Source: Chara braunii (Eukaryota; Streptophyta; Charophyceae; Charales; Characeae). From it: a stretch of 39,680 bases of DNA. Both the position numbers and the translations under genes were made by a program. This document shows, piece by piece, positions 19,831 through 30,272 of the stretch. How positions within the stretch are numbered: the stretch's first letter is position 1; each line of letters opens with the position of its first letter. The stretch is taken from positions 3,033,393-3,073,072 of the forward strand of contig BFEA01000005.1 in assembly GCA_003427395.1 (NCBI GenBank), in the 5' to 3' direction. A model generated the notes under the pieces. It saw nothing but the letters and a program-made list of their open reading frames with translations, did no database searches and was not told where the DNA came from.

Positions 19831-21814
19831 ACGAAGTGCTCCCCTCTAGGACCTCGACTTAATGCCACCCAGGACTCACGGGGGTCCCTTGCCGACCACT
19901 CACTTTGTAGGTTCTGTAAGGCCTCAGACACGTCCAACGAACTGAGTACTGTTGGGTCAGGATGCGTCTGCAGGGTAACTAAGGAGTCAATAGCTTCAGC
20001 CAACTCTTGAAACGGGGAGGGTACATCATCTGCTTCAACACGAGTAGAAGCAGCTACAACTTCTTTTGGCCGTATGTGTTTCTCGAGCTTGAACTCGTAG
20101 AAGCCCTAGTCTGGGAAGAAGGAATCCCACCCTTACGTGGTATCTTCTGCGAGACCTTTGCATTCTTGCACTTAAACTGCTGGTGGCCATACTCGTCGCA
20201 GTTAACGCAAGCACCTCGCGTATAACGGTCCCGCCACACATCTTGATCCAAACCCACTCTAACTCAAGCCGCTATCTTGTTCGGGTTCTGGGTTTGCCGC
20301 AGACTCCTTTGTTGACCGCCCTTGCCGCTGCCACGTGCCTTAACCTTTACCAATGCAACGAGGTTGCTACCCTCAACATCATCCTCGCCATCTAACTCTG
20401 AACCGTCCACAAGGTTTGAAAAGTCCTTGATCTCGATTCGAGTACCATCGCCCTCAACCGTCATCAATCGGCTCCCCTTCTTCTTCCACTCTTATGGACT
20501 CTTTTTCTTTCTTCCGTTCGTAGGGAGTTGCTGATCACCTCCTAGTGTGGCCTCTAAATCTAGAGCCTTCTTGCTAAAGGTCTCAAACGTGTGATACTCT
20601 AGCTGAGCCTCACTGGCTAATAAGTTCTTGATGTCTTTGGGAAGACACCTCTAGAACATGGTCAACAAGACCTGCAGATCATAGGGTGCCCTTGGGACAA
20701 CAATCAAACGCTCTACGACAGAGATGAGTTCGCGCACATACTTGTACTTTTTAGTATCAAGTTTCGGCAACCCATCAGTGGCAATTTGTTCCACCAGATC
20801 CATAAAGCTCTCTAGGGTGTGGGTCCTAGCCCAATCACCCATGTTCTTGTCGAATTCCTTTGAGGCAACAAATCCATTTAGCCAGCGAGCTGCTGAACCC
20901 TCTAGATAGGATGCAACAATTATCACTTCCTCCTCTACCAACGTCCTCTTCGCCCCCACCCACACTGGCACCGTTCTCAACCAAGTGTCAAGAGCCTCAT
21001 CCTTCTTATCCCCTGAGAAGGTTGAGGGTGGTTTCAATGGGGTACCAAGTTTGTTGCCGTCCCGTTGGTGGGGCAGGTGGCGGTTGTGGTGTAGCTCCAG
21101 CCGTTGGACCAAAAGATGAAGAAGCAACAATTTGTGCTGCTGCTGCTGAAGTACCTATTGGTGTGGTGCCAACTTGAGGCGGATATGGGCCTTTCATCGT
21201 CGAAAATGGCAGCGATGGCAAAGCTGCTGGCCGGAAACCTGGCCTGTGCATGGCGTTCAGGATCTGGTCTAAGGTGTCCTGGATAATGTCCAGTTTGCTG
21301 TTCATGTATGCGTGCATGGATAGGATGCTTGCCTTGAGAATCTTTGTGCTGTTGTCAAGCGTCGAGTCATCTAAACCCTCTAACGCAGCTTTGTCTGCCT
21401 CTCTTCCCTCAAGTCTAACACTTCTATTTCTGATCTTATTCTCTCTTTCAGTAGCTTCTTTGAGTTCCTTCTCTAACCATAAGCGGATCAACTCCACTTG
21501 CTGGAGTTCTATCTGTCCCCTGGTGCGTGGAGGCGGCAAGCTGAACTGCGAGCAAACCATCTGACTAGTGCCAGCTCCTGACGTACTGGAGGTGGACTGC
21601 GAACTCGTCAAGGTGGGCGGCATGCCGAACAACTGACCATACGAGGTTGCTGCAAATGTTGCTGCAGAGGTAGCTATTGCTACAGCGCTAGCTGCTGCTT
21701 CTGCTAACGTCCTTTCTACAACTGTTGTTGCTTCCCTTGCAGTCTCAAGATTACGGGCCCTTGCTTCGGCCTTTTGTCGTCAGCTGTACCTTCACCACTT
21801 TCTGATCCACTCAT
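19831..21814 (-). pseudogene. gag of element C (coiled coil, capsid, CCHC)
   Basis: ATG at 21814 (MSGSESGEG) starts the minus-strand gag. A shift near 21780 leads to an Ala-rich helix (TLAEAAASAVAIATSAATF) and a charged coiled coil (KELKEATERENKIRNRS). A Pro-rich linker precedes the capsid-like core: PSTFSGDKKDEALDTWLRTV, ASYLEGSAARWLNGF, ELISVVERL (20650-21020). A nucleocapsid knuckle lies at 20168-20209 (CVNCDEYGHQQFKC, C-X2-C-X4-H-X4-C, complete). An in-frame TGA sits at 20264-20266 and further shifts near 20500 and 20645. It packages element RNA when intact; here it is broken. Confidence 0.85.
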
Positions 21815-23070
21815 CGGCTAGGTAGACGCTGTCTGCACTAGTGTCCACTCTGGAACCTACCGCAGCATGCGTCTGATCGGTTCTAAAGATAAATAAAAAT
21901 AAAATCATATCTGGTAAGTCACCTGAGCTATTGTTCAAGCAGTATCAACATTATTCACACAGACCGGGCACATAATCTAAATCTACTTTGATTAGTTCAC
22001 TTACAGAAACTTCTAGGAGAACTGACTATGGTAGAACAATACAGTCCTAGTCTAAGCTGTCTGTGAGGTGTTAGCAGTCTGTCAACCAACTAATCAAAAT
22101 AAAAATAAACTATGTGAGCAGATGTATGCACAATGGGTATAGTTGTGTTTCCCCAGTTGAGTCTCAATTGGAATCTTCCTCCCCTGTATCCAACGTGCCT
22201 ATAGGCATCATCAGGAGGTAGTGTCTAAGGTGTGCATTAGCGGCCCACCCCTGTGCCCAAGGCGTATGCTTATGACCACAACTACCCATTCTTTACCCTT
22301 GCGTGCAAGGAGACTTACGTTTGACTGATTTGGCTGATCAAGAGGCAGTTCAAGGACAACCCCCACGGTCCTCAGGAATTATATAACGTCGCAATCAGGA
22401 CGACGATCACAGCTAGTGGACAGTTCAAACCCCCGCCAAAAATATTTATAGACGGTCTGTATAGCGTCTGCATAGGACTGGTCAGTCCGCACACCCCTTC
22501 TATCAGCGCAGCAAAGAACCTCAAAGGACAAAGCAGCATGGCCTGCGTGTACTACTCCCATGGGTTGGCATGGTGACCGTGGCCCGTGCTTCGACTACGG
22601 ACCTTCAGAGGCACCGCCCTCTCCTGCCAGATGTGCCATCGGGAAGAATGTCGTCTCTCAAGGTAGTGCGCTCACGACTCCTCACACAAAAGAGAGGACA
22701 CTCAAGGTTGGACTCACTTCCTCACGTTAAGAAGAGATTGAGAGGGTAGATAAGGTAAGGGAACAACGTACCTGGAGATAGCTGCCCCCGACCACAAATT
22801 TCTCACCAATTGAGCCGACGTGCATTTCGATGACCGGTCATAGCTTCGGTACCACCCACAACACAATGCAGTGCCACCTCAGCCAAAATGCCACATCAGC
22901 ATGCTCTCATCATCATACATACATCCGTTGTCGCCACACCCTTCCAGCGGTGAACCCCTCTACCTGGGTCCCACTCAACAAGCCAGTGTCGAAGTATCCT
23001 CACTGCACAGAAGCATCGTCAGCGCACCAAGTAACTACGTCGCCAGCGCCGGGTGAGTGGCGATCTCAAA
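21815..23070 (-). other. Long 5' leader of element C
   Basis: Transcribed leader between the primer-binding site and the gag ATG, about 1.25 kb, longer than the few hundred bases usual for gypsy elements. I find no conserved domain. Short A+T-rich patches lie at 21880-22130. It may hold an extra small ORF, packaging signals or an old insertion, but nothing supports one choice. Confidence 0.55.
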
Positions 23071-23085
23071 CCAGCTCTGATACCA
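23071..23085 (-). promoter_or_regulatory. Primer-binding site, initiator tRNA-Met type
   Basis: The minus strand reads TGGTATCAGAGCTGG, the classic plant retrotransposon site complementary to the 3' end of initiator tRNA-Met. It starts three bases (ATT) after the LTR end CCTTGCA. This fixes the LTR boundary and orientation of element C. Confidence 0.92.
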
Positions 23086-23088
23086 AAT

Positions 23089-24057
23089 TGCAAGGAATAT
23101 GAGTGAGAACGATATACAGAAAGCCAAGTTGCGAAATCACACAGATGTCCAAGTTGTCGTGTACAAACAGAGAGCAGAAATGCACGGAGATTCCATCCAA
23201 ATAAGAGCAATACAATGAACTCATGAGCCAATGTTCAATCCCTCAGGCCACACCAACACAGTATCCAATGTCGCTCCTTTCTGTCTGGCGCCCAGCGCCC
23301 GGCCCACACTACTTGCCTATCCTACCTACATCAGCATTCATGCAACAGGATCACTTCAACTTTGAAGACCAATGTACATGACGTCAACACCATAGCCGAC
23401 CTCCCTCATGCACCAGGTACGTATCTCGTCTCCACTCATCAGAACCTGAACACCCACACTCGCCTTCTTCCTGAAGACCACCGATTGCTCTCTTACCCCC
23501 TCGCGCTCCGCTGCCCAGCAGCGCCCCCTTCTTACCTCACATGCGCCCGCACGCGCCCTGGCCGCTAACGCAGCACGGAGCCTATCGTGCAGCAACGCAG
23601 CACGCAGCCTATCGCGCAGCAACGCAGCAGCGTGACCGCAATGCCTGCACGGGCCAGAATGCCCCACCCAGGCTGCCTCCTTCCCTATATGGAAGTGGCA
23701 GCCTCTGTTTGGCTTCATGTGGCCTGGCTGGGAAGCTTCCGATAGCTTCCGGTCAGGCCCCAGTGCCTGCGCCCAGGCCCAGCTATGCAGTCGAGGACCT
23801 GGGCCCTTTACAGTTAGGCATGGCCAGTATTTCCAGACTTGGGCCGTTTTGCTGCACTTGCACAAGACCCGGGGTATGTACGTCGACAATGCTGCTTTTG
23901 TGTAGGCCCGTAGCCAATTCGTGATGTATCTGCCTTGCATTGTATGTGTGTGTGCCCAGGCGCAACTACCAAGGCCTGGGCCCAACTGTACGACGCAGCA
24001 CAGGGAGGCTCACACTTCCTCTCAACCAACTGGCATGGTGCAACTGCCTGAGTAAAG
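23089..24057 (-). repeat. 5' LTR of element C (start truncated)
   Basis: The minus strand ends CCTTGCA at 23089, next to the primer-binding site. It matches LTRs of B and D in the order of shared blocks: a TTCCATATAGGG TATA-like palindrome (23681-23695), a GGCGCTGGGCGCC palindrome near 23290 and a CTCATATTCCTTGCA end. A 27-base tandem repeat (gcagcacg...gcagcaac) lies at 23571-23634. The upstream end fades near an ATT run at 24057-24075, so the TG start is missing. Confidence 0.82.
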
Positions 24058-24990
24058 AATTATTATTATTATTATTTTTGAAAACATGGTTGGACTGCGC
24101 TTGCCAAGATCTCCCCGAATCCGCAAAGAAAGCTTTGAACAAAGAAGTTTCATTCGGGGGGTGGGGGGGTATTTCAGGGGTTGGGGGTCGGGGATTGGGG
24201 GGGTTATGGTGAGTGTGTTAATGGTGGGGTTTCGGCAAGCATGGGGTTCAGCAGACATTGACTACAACGTGCCTGGCTTTCTGCAAACGTTAACCTTCCG
24301 CCCAAAAACTTTGAAAAGGGGGCTGGGGGTGTTACGGTACTTCCCACCCAAAAACTTTGAAAAGGGGGATAGGGGTGATAGTGTTAGGGGGTGTTGCCCT
24401 CGGTACTGGTAGGGTGATGGTCCTGAGTGCTGGTCGAACTGAAGTAGGATAGTAGGGATAGGGGTTGTGCTGGGAGCATTAACGTGGGGAAGGGTAGGGA
24501 AGGTGGCCTATCCTGTCAGGAAAACCACCGGCCACCGCTGCCAGCGATCACCATAGTAGGGATAGGGGGTGCGCTGAGAGCATTAACGTGGGGAAGGGTA
24601 GGGAAGGTGGCCTATCCTGTAAGGACCACCACCGGCTGCTGCTGCCAGTGATCACCGTGGGTCTAGTCCTTGGCCTCTACAACACCCTAGGCTTAAAAAC
24701 ATAAAAACATAAACTAAAAAATAAAAAAATAAAAAAATAAAATGATGCGCTACAGTCGACCGGGGGGGAACTGGCTCGGTTGACCGGCCGGTAGGACCGG
24801 TCCGGTTCCTGTTGGGGGTCCAACCGGGTTTGCAGCACTGGCGTCATCCGATCTTTGGTCAGAGTCGTCTTTCAAGAGTTATAAAAAATAATTTATGTGC
24901 GTGTTGGAATACCGTGCGAAAATCAACCCCATTTCTTCTGGCTGCCACAAAGGCGTTCCTTTCAACGGGAAATGTTGCTCTTGTAGGGAT
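24058..24990. repeat. G-rich region with short tandem duplications, no gene
   Basis: No convincing ORF on either strand. It holds an ATT run (24058-24077), long G runs (24155-24210), a 46-base-spaced direct repeat 'cccaaaaactttgaaaag' (24301 and 24347), and a 104-base tandem duplication starting at 24451 and 24555. An A-rich AAATAAAA stretch lies at 24712-24741, followed by GGTTGACCGGCCGG-type palindromes. The A-rich block may be an old poly(A) tail, but I recognise no element upstream of it. Confidence 0.6.
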
Positions 24991-24991
24991 T

Positions 24992-25707
24992 GGTTAAACC
25001 ATACTTGCAACCGCACGAGCCGCACATTCGTGCGGAGTTCCGTGCGGGGGTTGCCTGTGCGGAATCGTGCAGGTTTTTTATTTTTAATATTATTATTTTA
25101 TCTTGTTTTGGGAGGGGGAACGGGGGGGCGTATGACAGGAAGATGGGGATAGGGCGAGGAGAGGGGGATATGGAGAGGAGGAGGAGGAGGTGGACGAGGA
25201 GGACGGCGAGGATAGCGAGGACGACGAGGAGTCGTCGAGATGGGGGAGGAGAAGAGATGGATGGAGGGAAAAGAGGAAGGGCAGGAGGAGGAGACATGGA
25301 CGGCGAGCAAGGGGAGGACACGAGGAAGGGAAGGAGATGAGGAGGCATGGAAGATGAGGAAGAACGAGGAGGAGGAGACAAGGAGGCTGAGGAAGGGCAG
25401 GAGGAGGAGGACGAACAGGAGGAGGAGGAGGAGGAGACGATAAGGAGAAGGGAGGAGGAGACATGGAGGACGAGGAAGGGGAGGAAGAGCAAGGTGAGGC
25501 AGTACTCCTGTAATGTTTTTTTCATCTCGCTTATAATTTTGGCGGGGAGCCTCAACTCACCGTTTCGACCCTGGCCTTTTTTTTCTTTTTGAGGGGGGTG
25601 ACGGGTCGTTCTCCGCACACGTCGTGCACCGCACGGGATCAGTTGGGCGTGTGCGCCGCACGTCGGGAACCTCCCGCACGACGTGTGCTTGCAAGTATGG
25701 GTTAAAC
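24992..25707. mobile_element. Non-coding element with terminal inverted repeats
   Basis: The left end GGTTAAACCATACTTGCAA (24992-25010) and right end (25689-25707, reverse complement GTTTAACCCATACTTGCAA) form an imperfect inverted repeat of about 19 bases. Immediately inside both ends lie arrays of GTGCGG/CCGCAC words. The core (25130-25480) is purine-rich with GAGGAGGAG-like runs and no plausible protein. Size and layout fit a non-autonomous DNA transposon (MITE-like), about 716 bases. I could not define a target duplication because the right flank is a CT microsatellite. Confidence 0.55.
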
Positions 25708-25710
<3 letters not shown>

Positions 25711-25770
<60 letters not shown>

Positions 25771-25771
25771 N

Positions 25772-25862
<91 letters not shown>
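25711..25862. repeat. (CT)n-(CA)n compound microsatellite
   Basis: About 54 CT units containing a single N at 25771, followed by about 22 CA units. It begins right at the end of the inverted-repeat element. ORFs crossing it encode only Ser-Leu, Arg-Glu or Thr-His repeats and are artefacts. Confidence 0.97.
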
Positions 25863-25864
<2 letters not shown>

Positions 25865-26285
25865 GTTGTATGTGCACAGACCACACTCATATAAATAGCT
25901 AGTCACTTGTCCATATGATCTCAACAAGGATTGGCTACCACTCGTTCAAATCTGGACCACACATACTAATTTTAATCTGCACTTGCCAGATCGTCCCATT
26001 TGAAGATTGGGTCGTTACTTTGTTCTGCTTTCCTCTTGAGGGTGATTAGAACTTCGTGATTGAATTGACTTAATTCCCAATTAATTGACTGCCCGCACTG
26101 TTGGAGTTTTGCCTTGTTGATATCTCAGCCCGTTTGAGCAGATTGTGTTGATGGTCCAATTATGCGCACATAGTCTAGCACCTATGCATACTCACACGAA
26201 CGTGCACTCAGGTACTCTCTCTCTCTCTCTCGCTCTCTCCCTATCTTTGTGTGTATCTGCGTCCTGTTCACATATGGCCTTTCCC
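25863..26285. other. Unassigned spacer before integrase fragment G
   Basis: No gene, repeat or element end recognised. A short CT run lies at 26215-26240. Gypsy homology begins after about 26285. Confidence 0.5.
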
Positions 26286-27431
26286 ACTTTCGTTACCCCC
26301 AAATAGAAAACATTGTGTGTCAAAGAAACAAATCGTCTCATGAGAATCCATTGAGACTACTCAGACCGCTCCCTCTTCCAAATGAACCAGGTGAGTCTAT
26401 CTCTGTTGACTTCATGAGCCTCACTAGGAGTCAGAATGGGAACAGTCAAATAATGGTCATTGTTGATAGGTTCTCTAAGTATGCTATGTTCATTCTTTTA
26501 CCTCCTGAAGCAAGAACGAAACTCATCATCCCACAGTTCCAGATGTGCTCATAATATGGATTTCCAAAAACTATTGTATCTGATTGGGATGTACGGTTCA
26601 CTGGACAACAATGGCAAGAGTTGATGAAGTCTATGGCACTAGGTTAACCATGTCGTCAGGTAAACACCCTGAAACGAATGGTCAAACTGAGCAAATACAT
26701 CGTCTATGCCAACAACTTTTGCGAATGTATTTGAGACCATATCAAATTAATGGGGACGAGAACTTACCTAAGATTGCGAGTGCATGTAATAACAGTGTAC
26801 ATACTGTGACAGGTAGAACACCCAATGCACTGTACAAAGGTAGGAAGCCGAGATGCCCTATCGACGCCTTGACAAGGGACCAGGTCCAGCGGCTACGCCC
26901 AGAAAGAAGAGAGTTTGCAGTTTTGTATGAAAAGGATATTGCAGAAGTTAAGGAGAATACACAAAAAACATAACCCTAAATGATTGAACAAGCTAACAAA
27001 CACCGTACATCAGCTAAGTTCAAAGAAGGAGATTCGGGATGGGTAAAATCTAATGAATTCCATCTTGAAGAAGGAAAATCCCAGAAACTGCTACCAGTCT
27101 ACTATGGGCCATGGGAAGTTCTCAATCTTACCGCATTGATGCACCCCTCTTTCACACCAATAAACTGCTACCTTATGTGGAAGGCCACGACTTTCCTAAT
27201 AGGCTATCCATGTTTCCCACCTTCCGTGGATGGAGGATACGAGGTTGAAAAGATATTTGAACATGTGTCTTCTCAACAGGTGGCAGAGGCCGACCACAAA
27301 AGCAATTCAGGGTAAAGTTCAAAAGTCAATCTGAATCTGAGGTCAGATGGTTCAATAAAAAGGAACTTCTACCTACAGCACATGACATTATTGCAACTTA
27401 TGAACGTGGGTTAAAAGAAAATCGAGCGTAG
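26286..27431 (+). pseudogene. Ty3/gypsy fragment G: integrase and pol tail
   Basis: The plus-strand fragment opens at the end of the integrase zinc region (CQRNKSSHENPLRLLRPLPL), then the core: SVDFMSLTRS with the first Asp, VDRFSKYAMFILLPPEAR, a stop at 26552, IVSDWDVRFTGQQWQEL with the second Asp, a shift near 26635, and HPETNGQTEQIHR with the catalytic Glu. RMYLRPYQINGDENLPK and MIEQANKH follow, with two stops between (26971, 26977). The tail ends in EVRWFNKKELLPTAHDI and TAG near 27429. RT, RNase H, protease and gag are absent. It is closest in wording to the inverted fragment at 9918-10806. Confidence 0.85.
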
Positions 27432-28549
27432 AGAAGAAATTTCTGCGATGAAACTCGAAATTGGGCCAGATGGAACGTAATAAACTCAATTCATGGCCAC
27501 AGCATCACGGGCAAGGGTCGTCACTTTTGGCCAAAGACCAGAAACAGGGGTCAAAAGGTCATGTCGCAAGCCTAAGAAATGTCTAGGAAGGGGTATCAGG
27601 GCCTAGGTAAAAAATGGCATCCAGAGCCCCCACGTGAGGTAGTTGACTCTTGGAAAATCAAGAGTCAAGACCAAGCACGGGAAAGCAGGCCCAAAGTCAA
27701 AGTCAACCCAGTAGTCAGCCCTGGCCAAAGATCAGATGCACATCAAGTTGTCTGCAGGTATCCGGAAGATTCCAGTCCCGACTAGGAAAAGGTACCGCTG
27801 CTATAAGGCTGAATCCAGGCCGTCGAGATCCGGCAAATATGGAGCACTTTCACGCCAGTCAACGCTGGTCAACGCTACGAAATGATGGTCAGACACTGGG
27901 GAAGGCATTCTGCCTTGTTCTGGCTTGATGCTAGTATTGTGTTGCGAGGCTGCTGGAGCTGGATGTTGGCGCCAGATGCTGCTAGTGGGCGCCAGCCTAG
28001 AGGGAAGATTATGTTGGTGCAGCCATAGCCAAGTAGATGTAGACTAGGTGATGAGGATTGGCGAGGAGGAGGATCATGGCTGTGAGATTGAAGGGAGATG
28101 TGGGGAAGCTTACCTGGACTTACCTGGCGATGACACATGTGATCTGCTGCTGTCTCCACGAAGTGAGGAAGTGCTGCTCCATCCTCCATATCTGATTGCT
28201 GACGTGGAGAGAGGATGGGCACCCTGTTATGATCTCCACAGTAAATATGTCAGAGGACATCAAAGGGAACATGCATTGCTGAGGTGGAGATAGAGGAGAA
28301 GCCGGAAGTCGAAGTGGGAGAGAAAGCGAGACATACATGTACTATAAGATTATCATCGTGACTCTCCTCCTCCTCTTCTCTGTCCTTCTCTCCTCCCTCT
28401 CTCTTCTCATGCTCTTCTTTGATGAGACGACACTCTTGAGTTGTGCAAATGATTGAGACATGGACTGTAATTGATGTTGAGACTTAATGAGCTGCGCTGG
28501 GTTCAGACTCCTATTGCGTTGCTAACTGGCTTCTCGACGAGACCGGGTT
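27432..28549 (+). repeat. Probable 3' LTR/UTR of fragment G
   Basis: About 1.1 kb of non-coding DNA follows the pol stop. Its right end is suggested by GGTTCATTACA at about 28549. An ACTATAAGA TATA-like word lies near 28338, and a CT-rich stretch (28355-28420) sits where R/U5 would be. No clear polypurine tract or TG start was found, so the left boundary is uncertain. Short ORFs here are not credible. Confidence 0.4.
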
Positions 28550-29147
28550 CATTACACATGGCGGAAAGGCAATGATATCACATCCATTCATGATCGCAAG
28601 ACTTGTCTTCACCCCAATAAAACAATCAGTCAGTTATAAGTTATACCTGTATTTGGGCCAACTATCAGTCTAGGTACGACGACAATGGCCGGGTGTTCTA
28701 TTCGGGAAAAGACGGAAGCAACACGGTAACTTTTGGAAGATGTAACGTTGTGTCGCCAATTGCACTTTGCTTATTGAAGGCATCTTCTCGTTCTCCTTTT
28801 GTTTTTCTCCCTTGTTTGTGGGTTCTCTATGTGGCACAGGTAATTTTGTTTGAGGGATGGATGCTTGGCTTTGAGCCCCTTCCCACTGAGAAAGTTATGG
28901 AAGTGGACCCGCAGGTCAGTTCCCTTCACCCCCCTCTCCCTCCCTTTCCCCGCCTCCCAAGGTGTTGTATGTATCCCCCTGCTACACGCACAGGGGAAGG
29001 AGCTCTACCTTAGTATTAAGTAGCTGCAGCTGCAGTGCAGCATACGGCAGGTAACAGAAAAGGGAAACATTCGATCATGAAAGCGGGAAATGTTTTTTTT
29101 TTTTTCCTCCCTGTTCCCCTCTTCGTTCGAAATGAAAATGGGGAATT
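28550..29147 (+). other. Host gene segment: intron-exon-intron around glycerate kinase exon
   Basis: The interval between the end of the G-associated sequence and the LTR of element D is the only part of the window that looks like host gene sequence. It contains one clear exon (28840-28914) with intron-like flanks: a pyrimidine-rich tract ending in cag before it, and gtcagt plus C/T-rich sequence after it. Intron boundaries beyond this are not visible. Both sides are filled with retroelements. Confidence 0.6.
28840..28914 (+). CDS. GLYK: Exon of D-glycerate 3-kinase (GLYK), partial gene
   Basis: A 75-base, 25-codon exon in phase 0 encodes VILFEGWMLGFEPLPTEK followed by VMEVDPQ. This is the highly conserved FEGWMLGF...PLP...VDPQ segment of plant and fungal D-glycerate 3-kinase, which phosphorylates glycerate to 3-phosphoglycerate in the last step of photorespiration (chloroplast in plants). 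It is preceded by a splice acceptor (ggcacag, after a T/C-rich tract) and followed by a donor (cag/gtcagt). The reading frame is undamaged. I find no neighbouring exon in this window; the next would encode the VNKNLEAYYDAW-like segment. It is either one exon of a real gene with giant, transposon-filled introns, or a captured exon. Confidence 0.82.
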
Positions 29148-29274
29148 TGCAAGGAAAATGAGCAATAGCAAAATGACAGAAATCCCGGAGTGCAAAATCA
29201 CATTGAAAGCCAGCAAGTCCAAACACTGTCCAGAAAGCAGTAATGCACCGATATTCCACCAACGGAGAAACAAC
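29148..29274 (-). repeat. Distal end of element D 3' LTR, beyond nested solo LTR
   Basis: The minus strand reads from a TCTCCGTTGGTGGAATATCG phrase to CATTTTCCTTGCA, matching the last 130 bases of LTR B. Together with 30273-31175 it gives about 1,030 bases, the same length as LTR B. It is therefore the continuation of LTR D interrupted by a solo LTR. Confidence 0.75.
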
Positions 29275-30272
29275 TGCAAGGAAAATAAGCAACAGCGAGA
29301 TGACAAATTCCAGATTACACCATCACATTGAAAGCCAGATAGTCACACTGTGTCCAGAGAGCAGCATTGCACCAATAACACACCAATGGAGGCTCGTAGT
29401 ACTGAAAACCAATGTCAAGGAGAGCTTTCTCTCTCCGCCACAACACGAGTCCAGTCCCATCACACTCCTACTTGGCGCTCAGCGCCCAGCCTACTCCTAC
29501 ACAGCTACGATCAGCCTACTAATAGAGAATGCAACTGTTGACATCAGCGGCAACCCGAAGTACTTGAAGATGTCGCCCAAATGCAGATCATCGCCCATAC
29601 AAGGTATGTGCCCTCACATCATCATCATCATCATCCTTCACCCTTCCCTGACTTTACACCCACGTCTTCCTCCCTTACACCCGAAGACCACTCATGCGCC
29701 TCACTGTAGTCCAAGCCCACCAGCTATGGTGGCTGGGCTATGGCGCTGTCCTCAGCAGCGCCCTGCTTCCCTGCACGACCGCACGTGCTGCACCTCGCCT
29801 CTCAGCGCCAGCAGCAGCCCACGAGCATTTGCTCCAGCAGCGCTGCCGCTAGCATGCGAGTGCCTGAATGAGGATGCCTGGGAAGAGCTCTTTCCTTTAT
29901 GGAAAGAGCTGGCCTGATCGTGCAGCCTGGCTGTACTGGCCTGGGCCCAGAAGCTTCCGGAAGGCCCCAGGATGTTGCCTTTGCGCTGCAGCTACTGGGC
30001 CTCGTTCGGTTGGGCCTCCCAACTGTCAATGTATGAGGCTGTGATTCACGCCCAGGGCCTGCATTCTTTGGAAAGGCCCGGTAGGCTGTGGAAATGTCTT
30101 GGTTGCTCGGCCTGTGTTTCTCTCAACCAACTGGCGCGTCGCAACCGCCTGTACCCCAGATATGAAATTGACAGTCAAAGGCCTCTTGTAATATGTTAGG
30201 CCCGCCTTCACTTAGGGCGGGCACCACTGCAACCGGGGCCCCTTAGGCCTGCCGAGGACCCAGATCCTCGCA
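29275..30272 (-). mobile_element. Solo LTR nested in LTR of element D (998 bases)
   Basis: The minus strand starts TGCGAGGATCTGGG (30272) and ends TATTTTCCTTGCA (29275), with TG...CA ends. Its internal order of blocks matches LTRs B, C and D, and it has a TATA-like palindrome CTTTCCATAAAGGAAAG near 29890-29906. The flanks read GTTTT(G) on the left and GTTGT on the right, a plausible diverged 5-base target duplication. No internal element sequence adjoins it, so it is most likely the product of LTR-LTR recombination. Confidence 0.72.

Larger units (their letters stand above)
15207..24057 (-). mobile_element. Ty3/gypsy element C, most complete copy
   Basis: Minus-strand element with 5' LTR (23089-24057, start truncated), initiator-Met primer-binding site, leader of about 1.25 kb, gag with CCHC knuckle, protease, RT, RNase H, integrase, polypurine tract and a 50-base stub of 3' LTR. 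It is interrupted by an LTR-like insert (15620-16407) and by mitochondrial DNA (about 17936-18494). Stops and shifts in several domains make it non-autonomous, though its RT box YLDD is intact. Confidence 0.9.

Noticed and set aside
23071-23085. tRNA gene near the initiator-Met match
   Set aside because: Only the primer-binding complement of the tRNA 3' end is present; no cloverleaf surrounds it.
25711-25862. Ser-Leu and Thr-His repeat proteins
   Set aside because: Translation of the CT and CA microsatellite in every frame.
24962-25927. 321-codon minus-strand ORF spanning the inverted-repeat element and the CT/CA microsatellite
   Set aside because: It is mostly Arg-Glu, Cys-Val and Ser/Pro runs from simple repeats and crosses an N. 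It has no protein-like sequence.
28550-28575. Primer-binding site (TGGCGGAAAGGC) after the G-associated LTR-like end
   Set aside because: No tRNA match that I can name, and no gag downstream. The resemblance is too weak to call.
28561-28780. A second GLYK exon upstream of 28840 (phrase SRYDDNGRVFYSGKDGS)
   Set aside because: It resembles the RYDKSAY region only in three residues, lacks the GRGDRAD motif and has no clear splice acceptor, so I treat it as intron.
29148-29400. Tandem duplication of an LTR tail (two copies of about 127 bases)
   Set aside because: The second copy is better explained as the resumed end of LTR D after a nested solo LTR, because the pieces sum to the length of LTR B.
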